Origin: Lepidurus packardi
Taxonomy: Eukaryota > Arthropoda > Branchiopoda > Notostraca > Triopsidae
Length of the DNA: 64,000 nucleotides
Direction: 5' to 3'
Assembly: GCA_023053545.1 (NCBI GenBank)
Contig: JAKZAN010000205.1
Span: forward strand, 1 to 64,000
The translations under genes and the position numbers were made by a program. The notes beneath the pieces were generated by a model. That model saw nothing but the letters and a program-made list of their open reading frames with translations, did no database searches and had not been told where the DNA came from. Below, in pieces: positions 1 to 12,364 of the stretch. Within the stretch, counting starts at the first letter, position 1, and every line of letters starts with the position of its first letter.

Positions 1-178
1 AAGCATTTTCGAAGATCTCATCACTCTGCAGGACTTCAGAGGTGTCTTTTTCGAGTCCATCGCGCCAGTTAACTGCCTTGTTGCGGTAGCACGCGATTTC
101 GAATGCCTTGTTATTGATTTTATACTTGATGAATGCGACGTTGGTCATCTTGATGATGTTGCCAGGCTGTTTCAACAT
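1..178 (-). CDS. SBDS: SBDS ribosome maturation protein, N-terminal part (truncated by window edge)
   Basis: The reverse strand reads from an ATG at 176-178 to the window edge, giving about 59 residues. They match the start of the Shwachman-Bodian-Diamond syndrome protein: a MTNVAFIKYK strand, then the hallmark FEIACYRNKAVNWRDG and a LEKDTSEVLQSDEIFENA stretch. SBDS works with the GTPase EFL1 to release eIF6 from late 60S subunits in the cytoplasm. The visible part is the N-terminal FYSH domain; the rest lies outside the window. Identification is strong because the FEIACY-KNK core is close to the eukaryotic consensus. The gene is divergent to the methyltransferase gene at 582. Confidence 0.9.
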   Translation of the reverse strand, partial: MLKQPGNIIKMTNVAFIKYKINNKAFEIACYRNKAVNWRDGLEKDTSEVLQSDEIFENA

Positions 179-581
179 GGTGGAGTAGTGGTGTGTAGTT
201 TCTAGAGGAGTAGGAGGATGCGATACTGGGTGGTAATAATATTGATTATAGAGGGATATAGCTGGGTTCTTATAAAACAACAGTGTTATTTGGTGAGGCC
301 ATGCTGAAGCATACTCTCTTTCATAATCTTTTATTAGAGATCCCTTTTTTCTACTCTTCTGGCTATTTCTGTCTGTCTCATGACATTTTAAAAGAGAATC
401 CGTACTCCTCATAGAACAGCAGTTATCAGGCCCTTTTCAGCTAACGAGGAACCCATTCTAAAAAGGATAACTCCCATACCCATAAGATATCATTGCTAAT
501 GCCCAGTACACCTCCTTCATCCCGATGCTCACACTGATCCCTAGAAACATCATTTGAGAGCTGCACTTATTACTAAAATCA
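179..581. other. Divergent intergenic region
   Basis: About 400 bases lie between two divergently transcribed genes, SBDS on the reverse strand and the N-terminal methyltransferase on the forward strand. The segment is locally AT-rich (for example 225-280 and 325-400) and must hold both promoters. I see no convincing ORF, RNA gene or repeat in it. Confidence 0.5.
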
Positions 582-1436
582 ATGCGCAGATATCTCAGAA
601 TTCGTAAACTTGTTTTGGACAGGAACAAAAATCAGATGCAACCACATAGCAACCCTCAGGACAAGTTCTAAGGCACTGATAATCTCGGCTCCAAGTACAA
701 ATCCATCACCGACTTCTGGTCCACTGAGCTTGAAAATGCCCCTGCTGAGGGCCCTGTCGTCAACAAAATCGGGGATCGCAAGACATGGTTCGAGAAGGGC
801 AATGAATACTGGTCAAACTCTGCTGCAACCTACGATGGGGTATTAGGGGGGTACGGCAAACTCAGCCAACCCGATATCATGTTCTCCCTAAAGTTCATGC
901 TGCAACTGTTCGAGAAAAGACCGCATACCAAACGTGACACCGTTCTGGATTGTGGGGCAGGCATAGGCCGAATAACCAAGCAGCTCCTAGCGAACATCTA
1001 CAAGACAGTGGACGTCAATGATCAATGCGAGAAGTATGTGGAAGCAGCCAGAGAACATCTGAAAGGGTGCAACAGAATCAGGCACTTCATTAACAAAGGA
1101 CTGCAGGATTTGGAGTTCACAGAAAAATATGATTGTGTGTGGGTGCAGTGGGTCATCTGCTACCTACCTGACAAAGAAGCCATCGAATTTCTGGAGCGAG
1201 CCCGCAAAAGTCTGAACCCTGGGGGAATTGTGATACTGAAAGAAAACCACTGTGGCAAGGGATTCGATGTGGATAAGGCTGACTGCAGTGTGACTCGGAG
1301 TCGTGCTCTTTACTTAGAGCTGATCGAAAAGGCAGGACTCAAAATAGTGCAAGAAGGGGTACAAACTCCTTGGCCTGACGATTTGTTCGAGGTCAGAATG
1401 TATGCAGCGTCAGACAAGGACTAAGAGTAACATTGA
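582..1436 (+). CDS. Protein N-terminal (alpha-N) methyltransferase, NTMT1/METTL11 family
   Basis: An S-adenosylmethionine-dependent enzyme of the family that methylates the alpha-amino group of X-Pro-Lys proteins. The reading is 284 residues with TAA/TAG read as Glu. Around residues 85-100 it has WFEKGNEYWS and VLGGYG, as in human NTMT1. The SAM-binding motif LDCGAGIGRITK follows, then GLQDLEF, WVQWVICYLPD and LKENHCG. All are in family order and spacing. The first in-frame ATG is 582; a second ATG at 636 is an alternative start and would fit the usual family length better. The C-terminus is odd: TAA GAG TAA CAT precede the TGA at 1434-1436, adding an EEEH tail that could be relic stop codons. 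Function is confident, start is not. Confidence 0.88.
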
Positions 1437-1488
1437 GTGTATAGGTCGGGCATGTGTTTATATCTAGATCATAAAAAGATCGATTGAA

Positions 1489-4400
1489 TCATTTTCTGGG
1501 TCTCAGCATCGCCGAAGAAGTAGCCTGGTTGGGCTGTCCACCGCTGCCTCCAAAGATGCTAGCAGGCTGGCTACCACTTACACCACCGAAGATATTAGCA
1601 TTTGGATTGGGATTACTGCTACCCCCAAACATGTTGGGACCTTGCGAGCCCTGATTCGGGAAAGTATTGTTCGGGGGATTTTGCTGTTGGGCTCCCCATC
1701 GAGTGGGCTGCTGGTTGTTGTTTTGCCCAAAAGTATTGGGAGCTCCTGTGTTCGGCTGGGTGTTGGCAAATAGACCAGAAAATGCAGTATTGTTTTGAGG
1801 ATTGGCTGCAGGAATTTGATTTGAGTTGCCTGTATTCCCAAAAATAGATGAAACACCGTTCGTACTCTTAGTGCTCGGTCCAAACAGTCCACCAGTTGCT
1901 CCGCTATTTGTATTGCTACTTCCTCCAAACAAATTTGTTGGACCTCCAGTATTAGTGTTTCCATTTCCTTGTCCTCCAGTACTATTGCTTGCACCAAATA
2001 ATGACTGGCCTGTTGAGTTTGATGGTCCTGTGGTACCCAAAAGAGATCCTCCTCCCCCAGCAGAGAAGTCAGAGAAACCCGATCGCACCGCAGAAGGGGG
2101 GTTCTGCTGCGTTTGTTGTGCTAGTGGCGCAGATCCAAATGTTGACTTACCGACCCCAAATGCGGGTGGGCCCCTTTGTTGGCCGAAAAGAGGGGCGCCA
2201 AAATTAGAAGTGCTGGGTCCAAACAAGCCACCCATGGTATTAGTCTCCTGCGATGGACCAACCATTTCATTCATGGGATTCTCAGCCCTTTGAGAGGCAA
2301 AGCGTACTTATGTTTGCTGCACAATCTATTTTTTGGGAGTTTATTGTTTCTGAGCAGCTGGTTCTGATGGAATTGTGGTGGCAGGTGGGATCTTTTCTGC
2401 AGGTTTTGGGACTGCTGGTTCTGCAGCCTTGGTTTTATCAACTGTTTTCGTCTAAGCATTAGGAGCAGTTTTTTCTTCGGGTTTAGGCGCACCAAGATTC
2501 AGACCGCCAAATAATCCACCTATACTTGAGCTAGCAGGTTTAGGCTATGGCTTTTTTTCTGTTGGAGCTAAAGTCGCTGTCTTGGTAGCGGCTTCGGCAT
2601 CAGTTTTAGGGGCTTCAGACTTCGGAGCATCAGACTTAGGAGCATCAGTCTTTTCTGCCGGTTTTGAAAATAGCGAACCAGTGGATATTGAGGTTGAGGC
2701 GGATGACCCAAGCAGACTGCTACTTGGAGCTGGTTTTGGTTGGACAGTCTCTGGGGCTTTAATAGTTTGTGCTGATTCTTTGCTTGGTGGATTAGAGTTA
2801 AATAGACTTCCTCCTGTAGGTGGTTTCACCTCAGAAATCTTGGTAGTCTCAGATGATTTGGTCTTGGAAGTAAAAGTATTGCTATCCTCTTTCACCTCCC
2901 CTATTGTCGGCAATCCAGGTTTTACGCTTCCGGAGGGACCTCCAAACAAAGTCTTCTTAGGTTCTGCTGTGGAAATTTGCTTGATCATAGGAATAGGGGC
3001 ACTATCAAGAGGTGACTAGTCCTCATCTTCGCTGACATTGTCAATAGAACCTCTGGGCAACCGAGTCGCAGTAACCCCACGAACTACTGCGGGAGCGGTT
3101 GGTTGGGGTGGAGGGGGGACAGGAATCTAGATTGGTTTTCTTTCTACTTCTGCAATCGTATAGTTTTTCAAGGTAACACAGGCCCAAGATTTAGGTGTTA
3201 TCGTGAAGGGTTCAAACTCAGGTTTAAGTTCAACCTTGGCAGCTTCTTCGGAATCCGACGAAGAGGAAGAATGTTATTCAGACTAGGACGAAGATAAATT
3301 GAACTGAAGACGGAAGCCAGATCCCGAGTTGCGAACCCCATTTGACAGCGTACTCTGCGTCATTTTGTTGGGGACCTCAGTTCTTCTGTGCTGCGAAGAA
3401 TCTGTCGGTTTGTTTTTCTGTAATGACTGGACAGGTCGTTTATTTTTCTTGGTTTTCTGAGCCATTCTTGCCTGAATTCTGTGGATAGACTCTTGGATTT
3501 CCTTGATAATTCCTTCTTTGCCCTTAGGAACAGGCGCCTTGAAGTTGGACTTGAATTTATTGGCATTTGGGTTGGGCTTGTTGGATAAGCAGTTTTTAAC
3601 CAAGTGAATCTCCCGATTGCTGTAAGTCTCATACTCCTTGAGTTTTTGCCTGACGATGTCGATTGCCTATTGCCTTTCGGATTTATCCATATTGCTTCTC
3701 AGCTGGTTTGAGTTTTGTCGAGGTGCTGGAATGAGAGAGTTCAGAAATTCCAGTTAGGTCTGGATGCGTTTCACTTCCTTTTCGAGTTTATGCGGCTGGC
3801 CTGCAGCTGAACTAGAAGCTTATGAAAAAAGTGGTTTGCTTAGACTCTATGTTTTCTTGGTCTATTTTTCGATAATTTATTTCAGCGATTGGCAGGAGAA
3901 CTTAAAAAGTGTCTCAATTTCTTTGGAGGCCTCGAAACTCGAAGGAGGAACAGGAACTACAGGGACTCCGGAAGATGAAGGAGGCACAGGCACTGTAGAT
4001 ACTGGAGCAGCTGAAGTGATCGAAACTGCAGGTTTGTCGCCAGTTTTTTAGATGTTAGGCGGAGTAGTGGACTTAGTCTGGTCTGGTTCTGGTTTTTTAG
4101 GCTGCTATTGTTTGGGTTATTCCTTCGGCTTCGGCACATTTGTCGCTGCTGGACTGGATGTGGATAAGCTGGAGCCCTTGTTTTAAACTGCTGCTTGTTT
4201 TTTGGTATCAACGAAGGTAGCAGTTCCAGCCGCTTAGGTTGTAGTGCCAGCGGGTACTGTGTTCTGGTCAGATACTTCTGGTTTTTTGGGGGCAACTGAG
4301 GGAGTGGATGTAAACAGGTTGGGAACAGAAGTGGCTCCACTCGAGAATAAGAATGAGGCATCAGTGCTGGTTTTTGGTTACTCCTTATTCATAAATACAA

Positions 4401-6500
4401 ATCCATTATTTGATTTCGGCTGATTCGGAATCTCTTCAGCTTTCCCCTGCTTCTCTGCCTTTTTTAACGAATCAGAAGATCCTGATTGTGTAGGAGGTTG
4501 TTCCCCGTTTTTAAACAAATTGTTGGTCTATTTTTTAGACTGGAAAGGATTTGGACCACTCGGATCGTCGAAGAGACTCTTTGTCGTGGCGGCACCAGTA
4601 GTTGTCTCAGTCGATGGCTTCAGACCCGCCATAAAACTTGGCCCTGAATTAGCAGAAGTTGGTACATTCCAAACACCTAGTGAAGGACCTGGAATTTCTT
4701 TAGCTTTATTTTCCTCCTTCACATCCCCACTGCCAAATGATGGCAGGCCTCCTGAAGAGATAGGAGCTTTTATTGCCTATATCTTTGAAAGTGCGGGTTG
4801 ACTCTCTAAAGAAAAACTCATCTGCTTCGGGTCGAACTTCGCATCAAATAAGCCGGGGGCAGCTTGTTAGATGGGCTTTGAATCTGTGAAAACGCTGCCT
4901 TTGTTTTCAAAAGGCTTCTGGGTTGCAAATGGATTGGCTGCAGCTGCAACAGTAGTCGCTGATGTTTTGGCAGCAAAAATACTATGGTCGGATCCTCCCA
5001 CAATACTCTTGCTGGGTTTGATCATTGGGCATGCCTTCCGAGCTGCCGTCAGGAATCTAGCTCTGCTTTCGATATTGTCTTCGTCGATAGCCTATTTGGT
5101 GGCGACAAGATAGCTCTTCATGAGTTCACCATCGCCTTTGAATACCAGAACAGATATAGGAAATGGCACCAAGAATTCGATCTCAGCCTTGACGTTGGCA
5201 GCGAGGATAAAGTCGCCATCAAACTTGTCTACCACCATCCTGATCTTCTCGTCGTCGCCCTCGTAGACACATTAGTAGGGCAACTTATTCCGAATTACAG
5301 TACAGGCAAGAACTGGTTATCCATTAAGTTTGAACTCCAGTCTGCCATCGAAATCGTACATGTGCAGTTTCTAGAAAGGATCCTGTAGCAACACGCAGTA
5401 GAGCTTGTCTGCTCTTTGGGAAGCAATCAGCATAGTCTTTATTTCCTCGATAATGTATGTCCTGAACCCGAACGACTTCTTTTGGTTATCGGGAGTACAG
5501 TAGAGGCTGCGTTGTGTGATATTGGAGTACATACGCTCTCCGTAACGGACAGTCACAGCTTCATTGGTGAGGATGTTGCCTTTGAGGAAGTACAAAGCCT
5601 TGAAGGAATCGTTTTCTTCATCTTCAGGATCCATTACGTAGAATACGCTGATGAAGGCATAGATGTCGCTGTCAGAAAATTCCTGGGAGCCGACATTGTT
5701 GATTTTGACCATATGGCTGATATCACTCAACCCAAAGTATATTTCATATTCTTCATCTGAGTCGGACAATGGAGAATAGTCCACAGTCTTCACGAGAGCG
5801 ACAGTCTCTCCAGAGAAAAAGCGAAGAGTGGCTCCCTCCGCCACGAAATAGTGGTTGTTGATAAAAGCACATGATGTGCACTGAGTGACCTCAGGGAGTG
5901 GCCGTACTGCCTTATTCTTTATATTGACTTCGAGGCAGCCACCCAAATGGCACCATACAAGTAGTTTCTATGAGTCGACCCACCGCATTTGTGTAGCTTG
6001 TGCTCCAATTTTGTAGGATATGAGGTCAGTCTCGTAAACAACACTTTTAGACTTTGTAAGGATGTGCTCAGTTTTGATAATTGTGAGAACAGTCTTGGAG
6101 GAGACTATGGCGAGGAGTTCCTCGTCATGCGAGAGTAACATGTTGGTAATGTTTTTGAGGTTATATTCGAGACCTTTATAGGTTTGTGTTTTCTTGTCGA
6201 GGTCAGTGAACTCTTGGTTCAGCTAAGTGATGTTTTTGACTGAGATGTCATTAGGCAGAGCTGTGACGAGGATGCCGAACTTATTGGAGTACTCTTAGAC
6301 ACAAATCAGAAGAAGACGAATTTGAAGATAATGAGATGGAGGGTACCGAGGAGGGAGAGAGATGTGGCGGAGTCCACAAACTCAGGAGGGATCTGAGGGG
6401 TGGGTGTGAGAGTGGTGTTGAAGGCATTGGAGAGTCTGGGATCGGCGAGATCTTCCTGGTTGCTTCTGGCGAAGAACAACTTGGGGAACGAGGTAGCCAT
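1489..6500 (-). CDS. FG-nucleoporin of the Nup214/Nup159 type
   Basis: A 1652-residue nuclear pore protein of the cytoplasmic face, expected to bind the mRNA-export helicase Dbp5. The N-terminal about 430 residues look like the Nup214 beta-propeller: LSLLEYSNKFGILVTALP aligns with the family's SLL-VSNKYGL start. A single 53-nt intron (6294-6346) must be removed to keep that strand intact. A Ser/Pro/Thr/Lys-rich linker follows. A coiled-coil part lies around 3300-3900. The last 270 residues (1489-2300) are rich in GLFG, FGGSS and IFGG repeats, ending MLRPRK before TGA at 1489-1491. Start is the ATG at 6498-6500; an upstream in-frame ATG at 6545 would add 15 residues. The domain order beta-propeller, linker, coil, FG differs slightly from human Nup214 (coil before FG) but is compatible. 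All TAA/TAG in the acidic linkers read sensibly as Glu. Confidence 0.85.
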
Positions 6501-6685
6501 GGATATAAAGTTAGAAGCTAATGTAATCAAATAAGTGGATAACAAATTGGAGAGTGAAGAGTAGCGCTAAGTCAAAGACTGGGTAGATTGACATAAATCT
6601 CAAATAAACAAATAATATCAGAGACTACTTCATCATTAAAAAATGGTGCATCCTATATTCTAATTGGTATACCCTCCCGCAGCCC

Positions 6686-9600
6686 TCAGTTTTTCTTGGA
6701 TTTAATTTTGGATTCCGTTACGATGCTCTTTTGGGAACCTCGTAAGCTCAAAGGAAGATTCATAGTGGAACGAGGCAGAGTGCTCGTGTCTCCTTGTCTA
6801 GATGATTTCTGCTCCAAGTCGATCACATTCATGCTCCACACACCATCAGCTTGGTCCAGGAGACGCGAGCCCGAAGACCGAGGGGACACGGAGCCTTGCT
6901 GGATCAGTAAAAGATTGTTGGCCTTTTAGGAGGCTTTAAGTTTACTATTTTCCTCCTGGAGCGACTCCCTCACTTTCTGAACTGCTACGAGCTGATCACT
7001 GAGCTTTTTCTTCTAGTTCTTCAGCGACCGGAGTTCCTTATCTAGTTTTTCGAGGCTCTCTCTATTGTTGGCATCCATTTCATTATAGCTTTTCTGCAAT
7101 GTCCGGAACTTCTCTTCTGCGGACTCCCTCTGTTCGCGATTCAACGAATTTGCTGCTTATATCAGTTTATTTAGCTTCGCTACTTCTGCATTCGATGCAA
7201 TTTTATTGAGTCTAATCTCTTCGTTGAGCCTAGCCACATTCTCCTTCATCCTATCGATCGCCTTATTGTGACGGATTTGCTACTATTTATACTTGGACTG
7301 TTGCTGGCGCAGGCAGTTCCGTACTTCTTACGCATCGGAATTCGCAGCAGTCAGGTTACGCCCCACCTTACCGAGCTATTCTTGAAGGAATTCCATATTC
7401 TGCTTCATGGTGGAGTTACTCTTGTTTACGCGCAGGAGCTCCGACTCTGTGGTCAGTTTACTGCTGAAATAGTTTGTCTATAATCGAGACTGTAGAGAGT
7501 CTTTCTCACTCAGTACTTCCCTATACTTGGCTGAAAGTAGCAGCAACTCCTGCTTGCTCTGTGCTGCCTCTTGTTTCGAGTGTTCCAAGTCTGTGCGCAT
7601 CGCAGTGCTAGTCTCCAACTGTACCTCTAATTCCACTTCCATTTTGCTCAAATTCTCTTCTAAAGCCATGATTTGCTCCTGGGCTACTGTCGCTTGCTGT
7701 GACATCTCTTAGATTCTCTAGCGGTATCCACGGTATTCCTTGATAATCTATTCATAGTGGCTGATCTGGGTCTATTTGAAACTAACATCCGATGCTAACA
7801 ACTGGTTAGTGGAGATTTGTTAGTCAAGCCTGTTGAGTGCTGACTTTAGGTCGCCAAGTATTCTTCTATTCTCCTGGTTAGTTTCCTCTAGGCCTGCCTT
7901 CAGGTCTTCTCGTTGTTCTACTGTTTTTGAAAGCTCGTGCCTTGTGCCTTATAGTTGGGCACGAGTCTGCTCGAGCTGAGTCTTAAGTTCTGTTTTTTCT
8001 TGCTGCGCAGACTGAATCTAGGCATACAACTGTGCTTGTCTATTTTCTACCACTTGTATCCTTTGTTGAGAATGTTCCAAAGCATTCTTCCTTTGCTATA
8101 CTTATAGAATGAGCTACAAACGTATCTAATTACTACTCTTTAGTTTTTGCTATAGCTCCTACTTAATAGTTAAAAGCTGATCCATTTCCTGTCTGATGTT
8201 CTTGCATAGTGTTTAGGAACAGTCAAGATCAGCCTGCAGTCCCTTTATCATTTGGCTTCTTTACCCATTTTGGAACTTCAGAGTTTCGTTGATCTGGGTT
8301 TTCTTCTCTGACTCTTGCTCTAATTCAGTGTTTCTGATAGCCAGCCCGTGGTTGGTGGAGTTCAGTTACTGGTTTTGTACATTGGCAGTACTGAGTGACT
8401 TTTGTAAAGTATGTACTAGCTGAGCCAGTCTGGCAATCTAGACTAAGTGTTTACTCTAAATCTCAACGTGTTTAGCTATTTCCTATTTCTTTTAGCTAAT
8501 CTGATCCTAAAGCTTTTGAGTCCTAATTTTAGTTTCAAGATTAAGGTTTTTTAACTGGGCCTAGGAGATCTCCAAGGCTCGGAGTGCATCAGCTTACTTT
8601 TCCAGTAATCTCTGGGTCAGTCTATTCGCCTCATCCACTTTTAATTTCAAAGAATCCTCATTAGCACTCTTTGCCTTTAGTTCTTCTTCCAAAATAGGAA
8701 TCTGTGCGTTCAGCTTCTTGATCACTGACTACAGGCCTCTTATGATATTTTCCTTCCCCCTTCTATCTTCGTAGCATAGATTTAGTTACACCCCTACACC
8801 CCAAATACTTTCAGCTAGACACTTCATCTTCTGAACACTTAGAAACTCAGTTCTCTTCATCTATTCTATGCTTCTCAGATTGTCTTTTGATGATCGTTGC
8901 ATGCTACTCACTGTTTTCTCAAGCTTCAGGATATACTCCTTATCAATATTGCTGTTGTAATCCTCCGCTGTTTTCTTAGTTTCCAACTCTAGCTTCTAGG
9001 CAGATAGTCTTTTCATCTTCTCCGAGAGATCAGCGATGATCTGTTAACTGTACTGTCTGGACTGGGCTGACTGACTAGTTAGGGCACTAAGCTTGGTCTC
9101 TAGGATTTCGATGTGTGCTTACTGGTGTTTAGCATGGATTCTCTGACTATTCTATTCTTCATCACGAATGAGCTTGGCAGATTGCCGCTATTGTACTGTT
9201 TTGACCTAAGCAATCCGAAGTTCCTTGATTTCTGCTTCGAGACTTTCAATGTATTGCTTCAGTGCATTAAGGTCCGCAGCCATCTGAGTGCTATTAACGC
9301 GACTGCTAAGAGCCTAGCTCGAACATAGGTAAGAGCTATTGGATTTCCTTCGGCCAGTATTCTGCACAGCAAACATCTTGAGCTAGTCTTCGATTTCCTC
9401 TACACGCTCAGTGAGTATGTCATGGTTTTGGGCTTCTTAGACTAGGCGGCTCTGGATGACTTCCAGCGCTGTGTCCTTGCCCATGAGTACACGTTCTAAT
9501 TCAGCTATTCTCTATCGGTATTCGTGACATTATCTCTCGAGTACTGAATTCCTTTTTTCGGCAATTCTCTTCTCTTTTAATGCTCTCTCTAGTTTCTTTT

Positions 9601-10138
9601 GCATCTCAGATGTATTGTCGTTGGGACTATGCTTATGCTCTAACATGGCGATCTGCTGATCGTAGGAGGCCTTCAGCTAATTGATCTTTTGTTAGTATTG
9701 CCAGATGTGTTTCCCGAAGCCTAGTTCGTAAGACTGAGTCATTGGCACCTCTCCCAATAGTACTGGCTCTGCAGGCTAAGTGTTACCAACTCTAAGCTTG
9801 CGTCGGCGTGATGAAGAACAGGAGCCTTCTTAGGGGCCAAGGTTTTACAGAAACGGACTCGATCGAATAGACTTGAGACCTTTTGTCGGTACCTGGTTTA
9901 GAGGGTAGAATCTTTGGCGGCATGCTGGGGAGAGTGAGCTCTATATGAGAATCTCTCTTTCCTGTGCTCTGCGAAGAGCAGAAGAGGGGCGATGATCGCG
10001 GGTGGTAGCGAGTTCGGAGTACTGGGCGTTTAGTCTGTCAATGATGGTATCAATGTAGGTGCTAGAGGACTGTGGAGTTATAATTTTTGCTGGTAAGGGT
10101 CTTGGTGGATAATGAGGGTTGATATGTTGAGGACGCAT
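6686..10138 (-). CDS. Large coiled-coil protein (possible basal-body or cytoskeletal component)
   Basis: One uninterrupted frame of 1150 residues from ATG at 10136-10138 to TGA at 6686-6688. It contains dozens of TAA/TAG Glu codons, so it would look like junk under the standard code. After a Pro-rich head of about 70 residues (HYPPRPLPAKIITP) almost the whole length is charged heptad-like sequence rich in Glu, Lys, Gln and Leu, such as AELERVLMGK and QLEQTRAQLE. The last 70 residues are Ser/Arg-rich and basic (GSRLLDQADG, ending KIKSKKN). No enzyme motif is visible. Long rods of this kind in ciliates are often centrosomal or ciliary, but that is inference. The frame stays open without TGA upstream of the chosen ATG to about 10393, so the N-terminus may be longer. 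Confidence 0.75.
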
Positions 10139-10623
10139 GAAGTTGGATCGTAGGATTCTAGATTAATAAAGGAGGGTAGTGTTGAGAGCGAGAGGACAAC
10201 AATAGACAAAAATGGGGAAAAACTAGCTGCCAGTCGACAAATAATTTTATAGACTCTTAACAGTTACTACAGGTTTCCCAAAATTCGAACCCTTTCTCCT
10301 CAAGTCCTTCCATACCTCTTCAGGAAACCTTTTAACCCCCAACACCACCTGTCGATCCGAGTACAACCTCAAATAGGATGTCTTGCTATAATCTACAAGG
10401 GTTAGCAGTGGTGATGAGTAATCGGATAGAGATTATCGATAAGTAACGAGCAGTGAAAATAGTTATATGAGGTAGAGTGGGATGTTCTTCTAGATCCTAG
10501 CATCTTCTATAAGTAACTCTATGTGAGTTCTCAGATACTGATAAAAAATACTTACAAGTAAAAGATTATTTTTTGAGGAGTCCGTAGTTTTGGCTGAACT
10601 CCACCTAGGTTATTCTCTGACAT
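10139..10623 (-). CDS. Candidate small spliced gene, or 5' exons of the coiled-coil gene
   Basis: On the reverse strand an ATG at 10621-10623 opens MSENNLGGVQPKL. A plausible 37-nt intron and a second of about 55 nt (ending near 10393) lead to a protein-like stretch at 10263-10393 with RLYSDRQVVLGVKRFPEEVW and SNFGKPVVTVKSLENYL. The frame then meets a TAG rather than TGA and runs on, without any TGA, into the ATG of the coiled-coil gene. Either these are 5' exons of that gene, or a small separate gene whose 3' end I cannot resolve. I do not recognise the family. The segment 10400-10620 also reads open in another frame, so the exon model is tentative. Confidence 0.35.
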
Positions 10624-10715
10624 TACTTATCATACTCCATTACTTAATATACCTTAACTCTCCTCAAACTAAATAACAAACCCAATTCTCTTTCCACCTA
10701 ATTAAAATCAAAATA

Positions 10716-11372
10716 ATGGCCACCAGAACCACCAGGCAGACCAGGGCTGGCTCCTCTTCGGACCAAGATGAATCACTCACTTTCAACAGACGCAAAAAAC
10801 TCAAGTCTGATAAACCCACTCCTTCAGAATCCAAGCCCGATAAAAACTCTGAATCCGAACAGCCCCAACAAGAAACCCTTGACGATTCTCTCCCCGACCT
10901 TCTCTTCAAGGATGGTCCCACTCTGTCTTACCAATAGATGGTGCGCAGTCTTCTAAATGGTGCTGCCATGGTGCATCCCGCCAGAAGTGTGCTTCAATAA
11001 ATAGAAATCGGGTTGGAGAATGCTCTGTTCTAGTACTGCCGCGAGAACGATGAGCGTGCTGGACGGGGTGGCTACAACCAAGCACTATCAAGATTCCGAA
11101 GCAAAGTGGAGGAAAACATTAAAAGGTTGAACCAAAGCAGACCAAAAGTCGAAGACTACATTAATTCGAGGGTATGTGCCCTGTTGTTATTCATCTCGCA
11201 AAAACTCGAAAAAGTCAGGGACAACAAGCCTTCAGAGAATTCACACATCAAAGACCTAATCAAAGAAACCCTGGAGATCGCCAGACTGAATGTCTTCGGC
11301 TCGCTCACCAGCACATTTGAGTACGAAGAAGTCATCAAGAGGAGAGTGGATCAGTCGCAATCTCTTATCTGA
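10716..11372 (+). CDS. Hypothetical basic/acidic, likely nuclear protein
   Basis: A single-exon frame of 218 residues from ATG at 10716 to TGA at 11370-11372 with three in-frame TAA/TAG codons read as Glu. The first 75 residues are disordered-looking, with Arg/Thr at the start and a RRKKLKSDK cluster that could be a nuclear localisation signal, then an acidic DDSLPDLLF stretch. The second half is helical (NQALSRFRSKVEENIKRLNQ, LFISQKLEKV) and ends VDQSQSLI. I do not recognise the family. The gene begins about 90 nt from the ATG of the candidate gene on the opposite strand, so the two would share a short divergent promoter. Confidence 0.6.
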
Positions 11373-11616
11373 TCGTCTTTTGGTTGACTATCCATAAGAG
11401 TAGATGCTGTATGTTTGATGCGGGAGTATGGGGTGTCTAGACTCACCATTTTTATCCATCTTTGATTGGCTCAATATTTTTTATACCTGTATAGGTAGAT
11501 ACGTTGTATTCCCTATTACTCCCTCCCTGACTCATTCTTGAAATATATTTCTACTATCATCAGTATTATTTTTATATTGAGTGTCAGTACTCCCTGATTT
11601 TGCTTACATTCATTCC

Positions 11617-12306
11617 TCACATTCCTTGACGCCTTCTCCCACCCGTCACAGCTTCGATTTGACGATTCAGTTTATCGATGTATGCTGATTTTTGTGCACT
11701 TGCTGTCTCCAGAAGAACACACTCCTTTATCAACGGTCTGTACTATTTTTCAATCATATCTTTGTATAGACTATTCAGTTTCTTCAGTCTCTATATCTCC
11801 GCCTTGGCTTATCTATCCCTATCCGACGAGCACTCCACAGAAACTACTGACTATTCGTTTCTAGGCTCTCTGAAAGTCAAGGCCATCAAAGGATTGTCAT
11901 GTGAAATCATGAGTGTGCTGTAGTCTTGGGCAGTTTTCTCGTCAAAACGGCGACTAAATGACTACTGTCCTGCATGAGAAGAACCGAGAAGTCTTGGTTG
12001 TAGGTTTTTTCTTTTGGCGAAAATAGCACTGGGATCTTCACGTAGAGTTTAGCTACATAGAGAGTGAAGCTTGCGCCAATGAGTACTTTAGGAGTTAGAA
12101 ATGTTACTAAGTTAGGGCAGACCGATATGAATATTAGAGTTGTTGAGCCCATGAGGAGCTGCATTGAAGCCTGTCAGGAAGTATTTGCGTGGGGGATACA
12201 TTTCAGGAACGTGTAGTACTAGTATTTCGAGTCGAAAGATAAGCTCAAAGAATGGTTGATAGTAATGTTTATACAAATATTTATCAATAAAATCCGATAA
12301 AGTCAT
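11617..12306 (-). CDS. Hypothetical protein, 229 residues
   Basis: One open frame from ATG at 12304-12306 to TGA at 11617-11619, with eight in-frame TAA/TAG Glu codons. The N-terminal part (FIDKYLYKHYYQPFFELIF, VLHVPEMYPPRKYFLTGFN) is aromatic and hydrophobic without being an obvious membrane helix. The C-terminal third is a charged helix (EAKAEIERLKKLNSLYKDMI) and the end is basic (GGRRRQGM). I do not recognise the family. Its 5' end lies only 59 nt downstream of the FAM136A-like gene on the same strand. Confidence 0.6.
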
Positions 12307-12364
12307 GTTGATTGCACAGTAGTCAATCCTTTGCGATCTTCGCTGGGGTTTAGGTTGTGAGTGG

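Noticed and set aside
1826-2293. Forward ORF of 155 codons
   Set aside because: It is the antisense shadow of the Gly/Phe/Asn-rich nucleoporin repeats and has no independent features.
10270-10345. Possible tRNA B-box (GGTTCGAAT on the reverse strand)
   Set aside because: No A-box, acceptor-stem pairing or cloverleaf could be found, and the segment is protein-like in frame.
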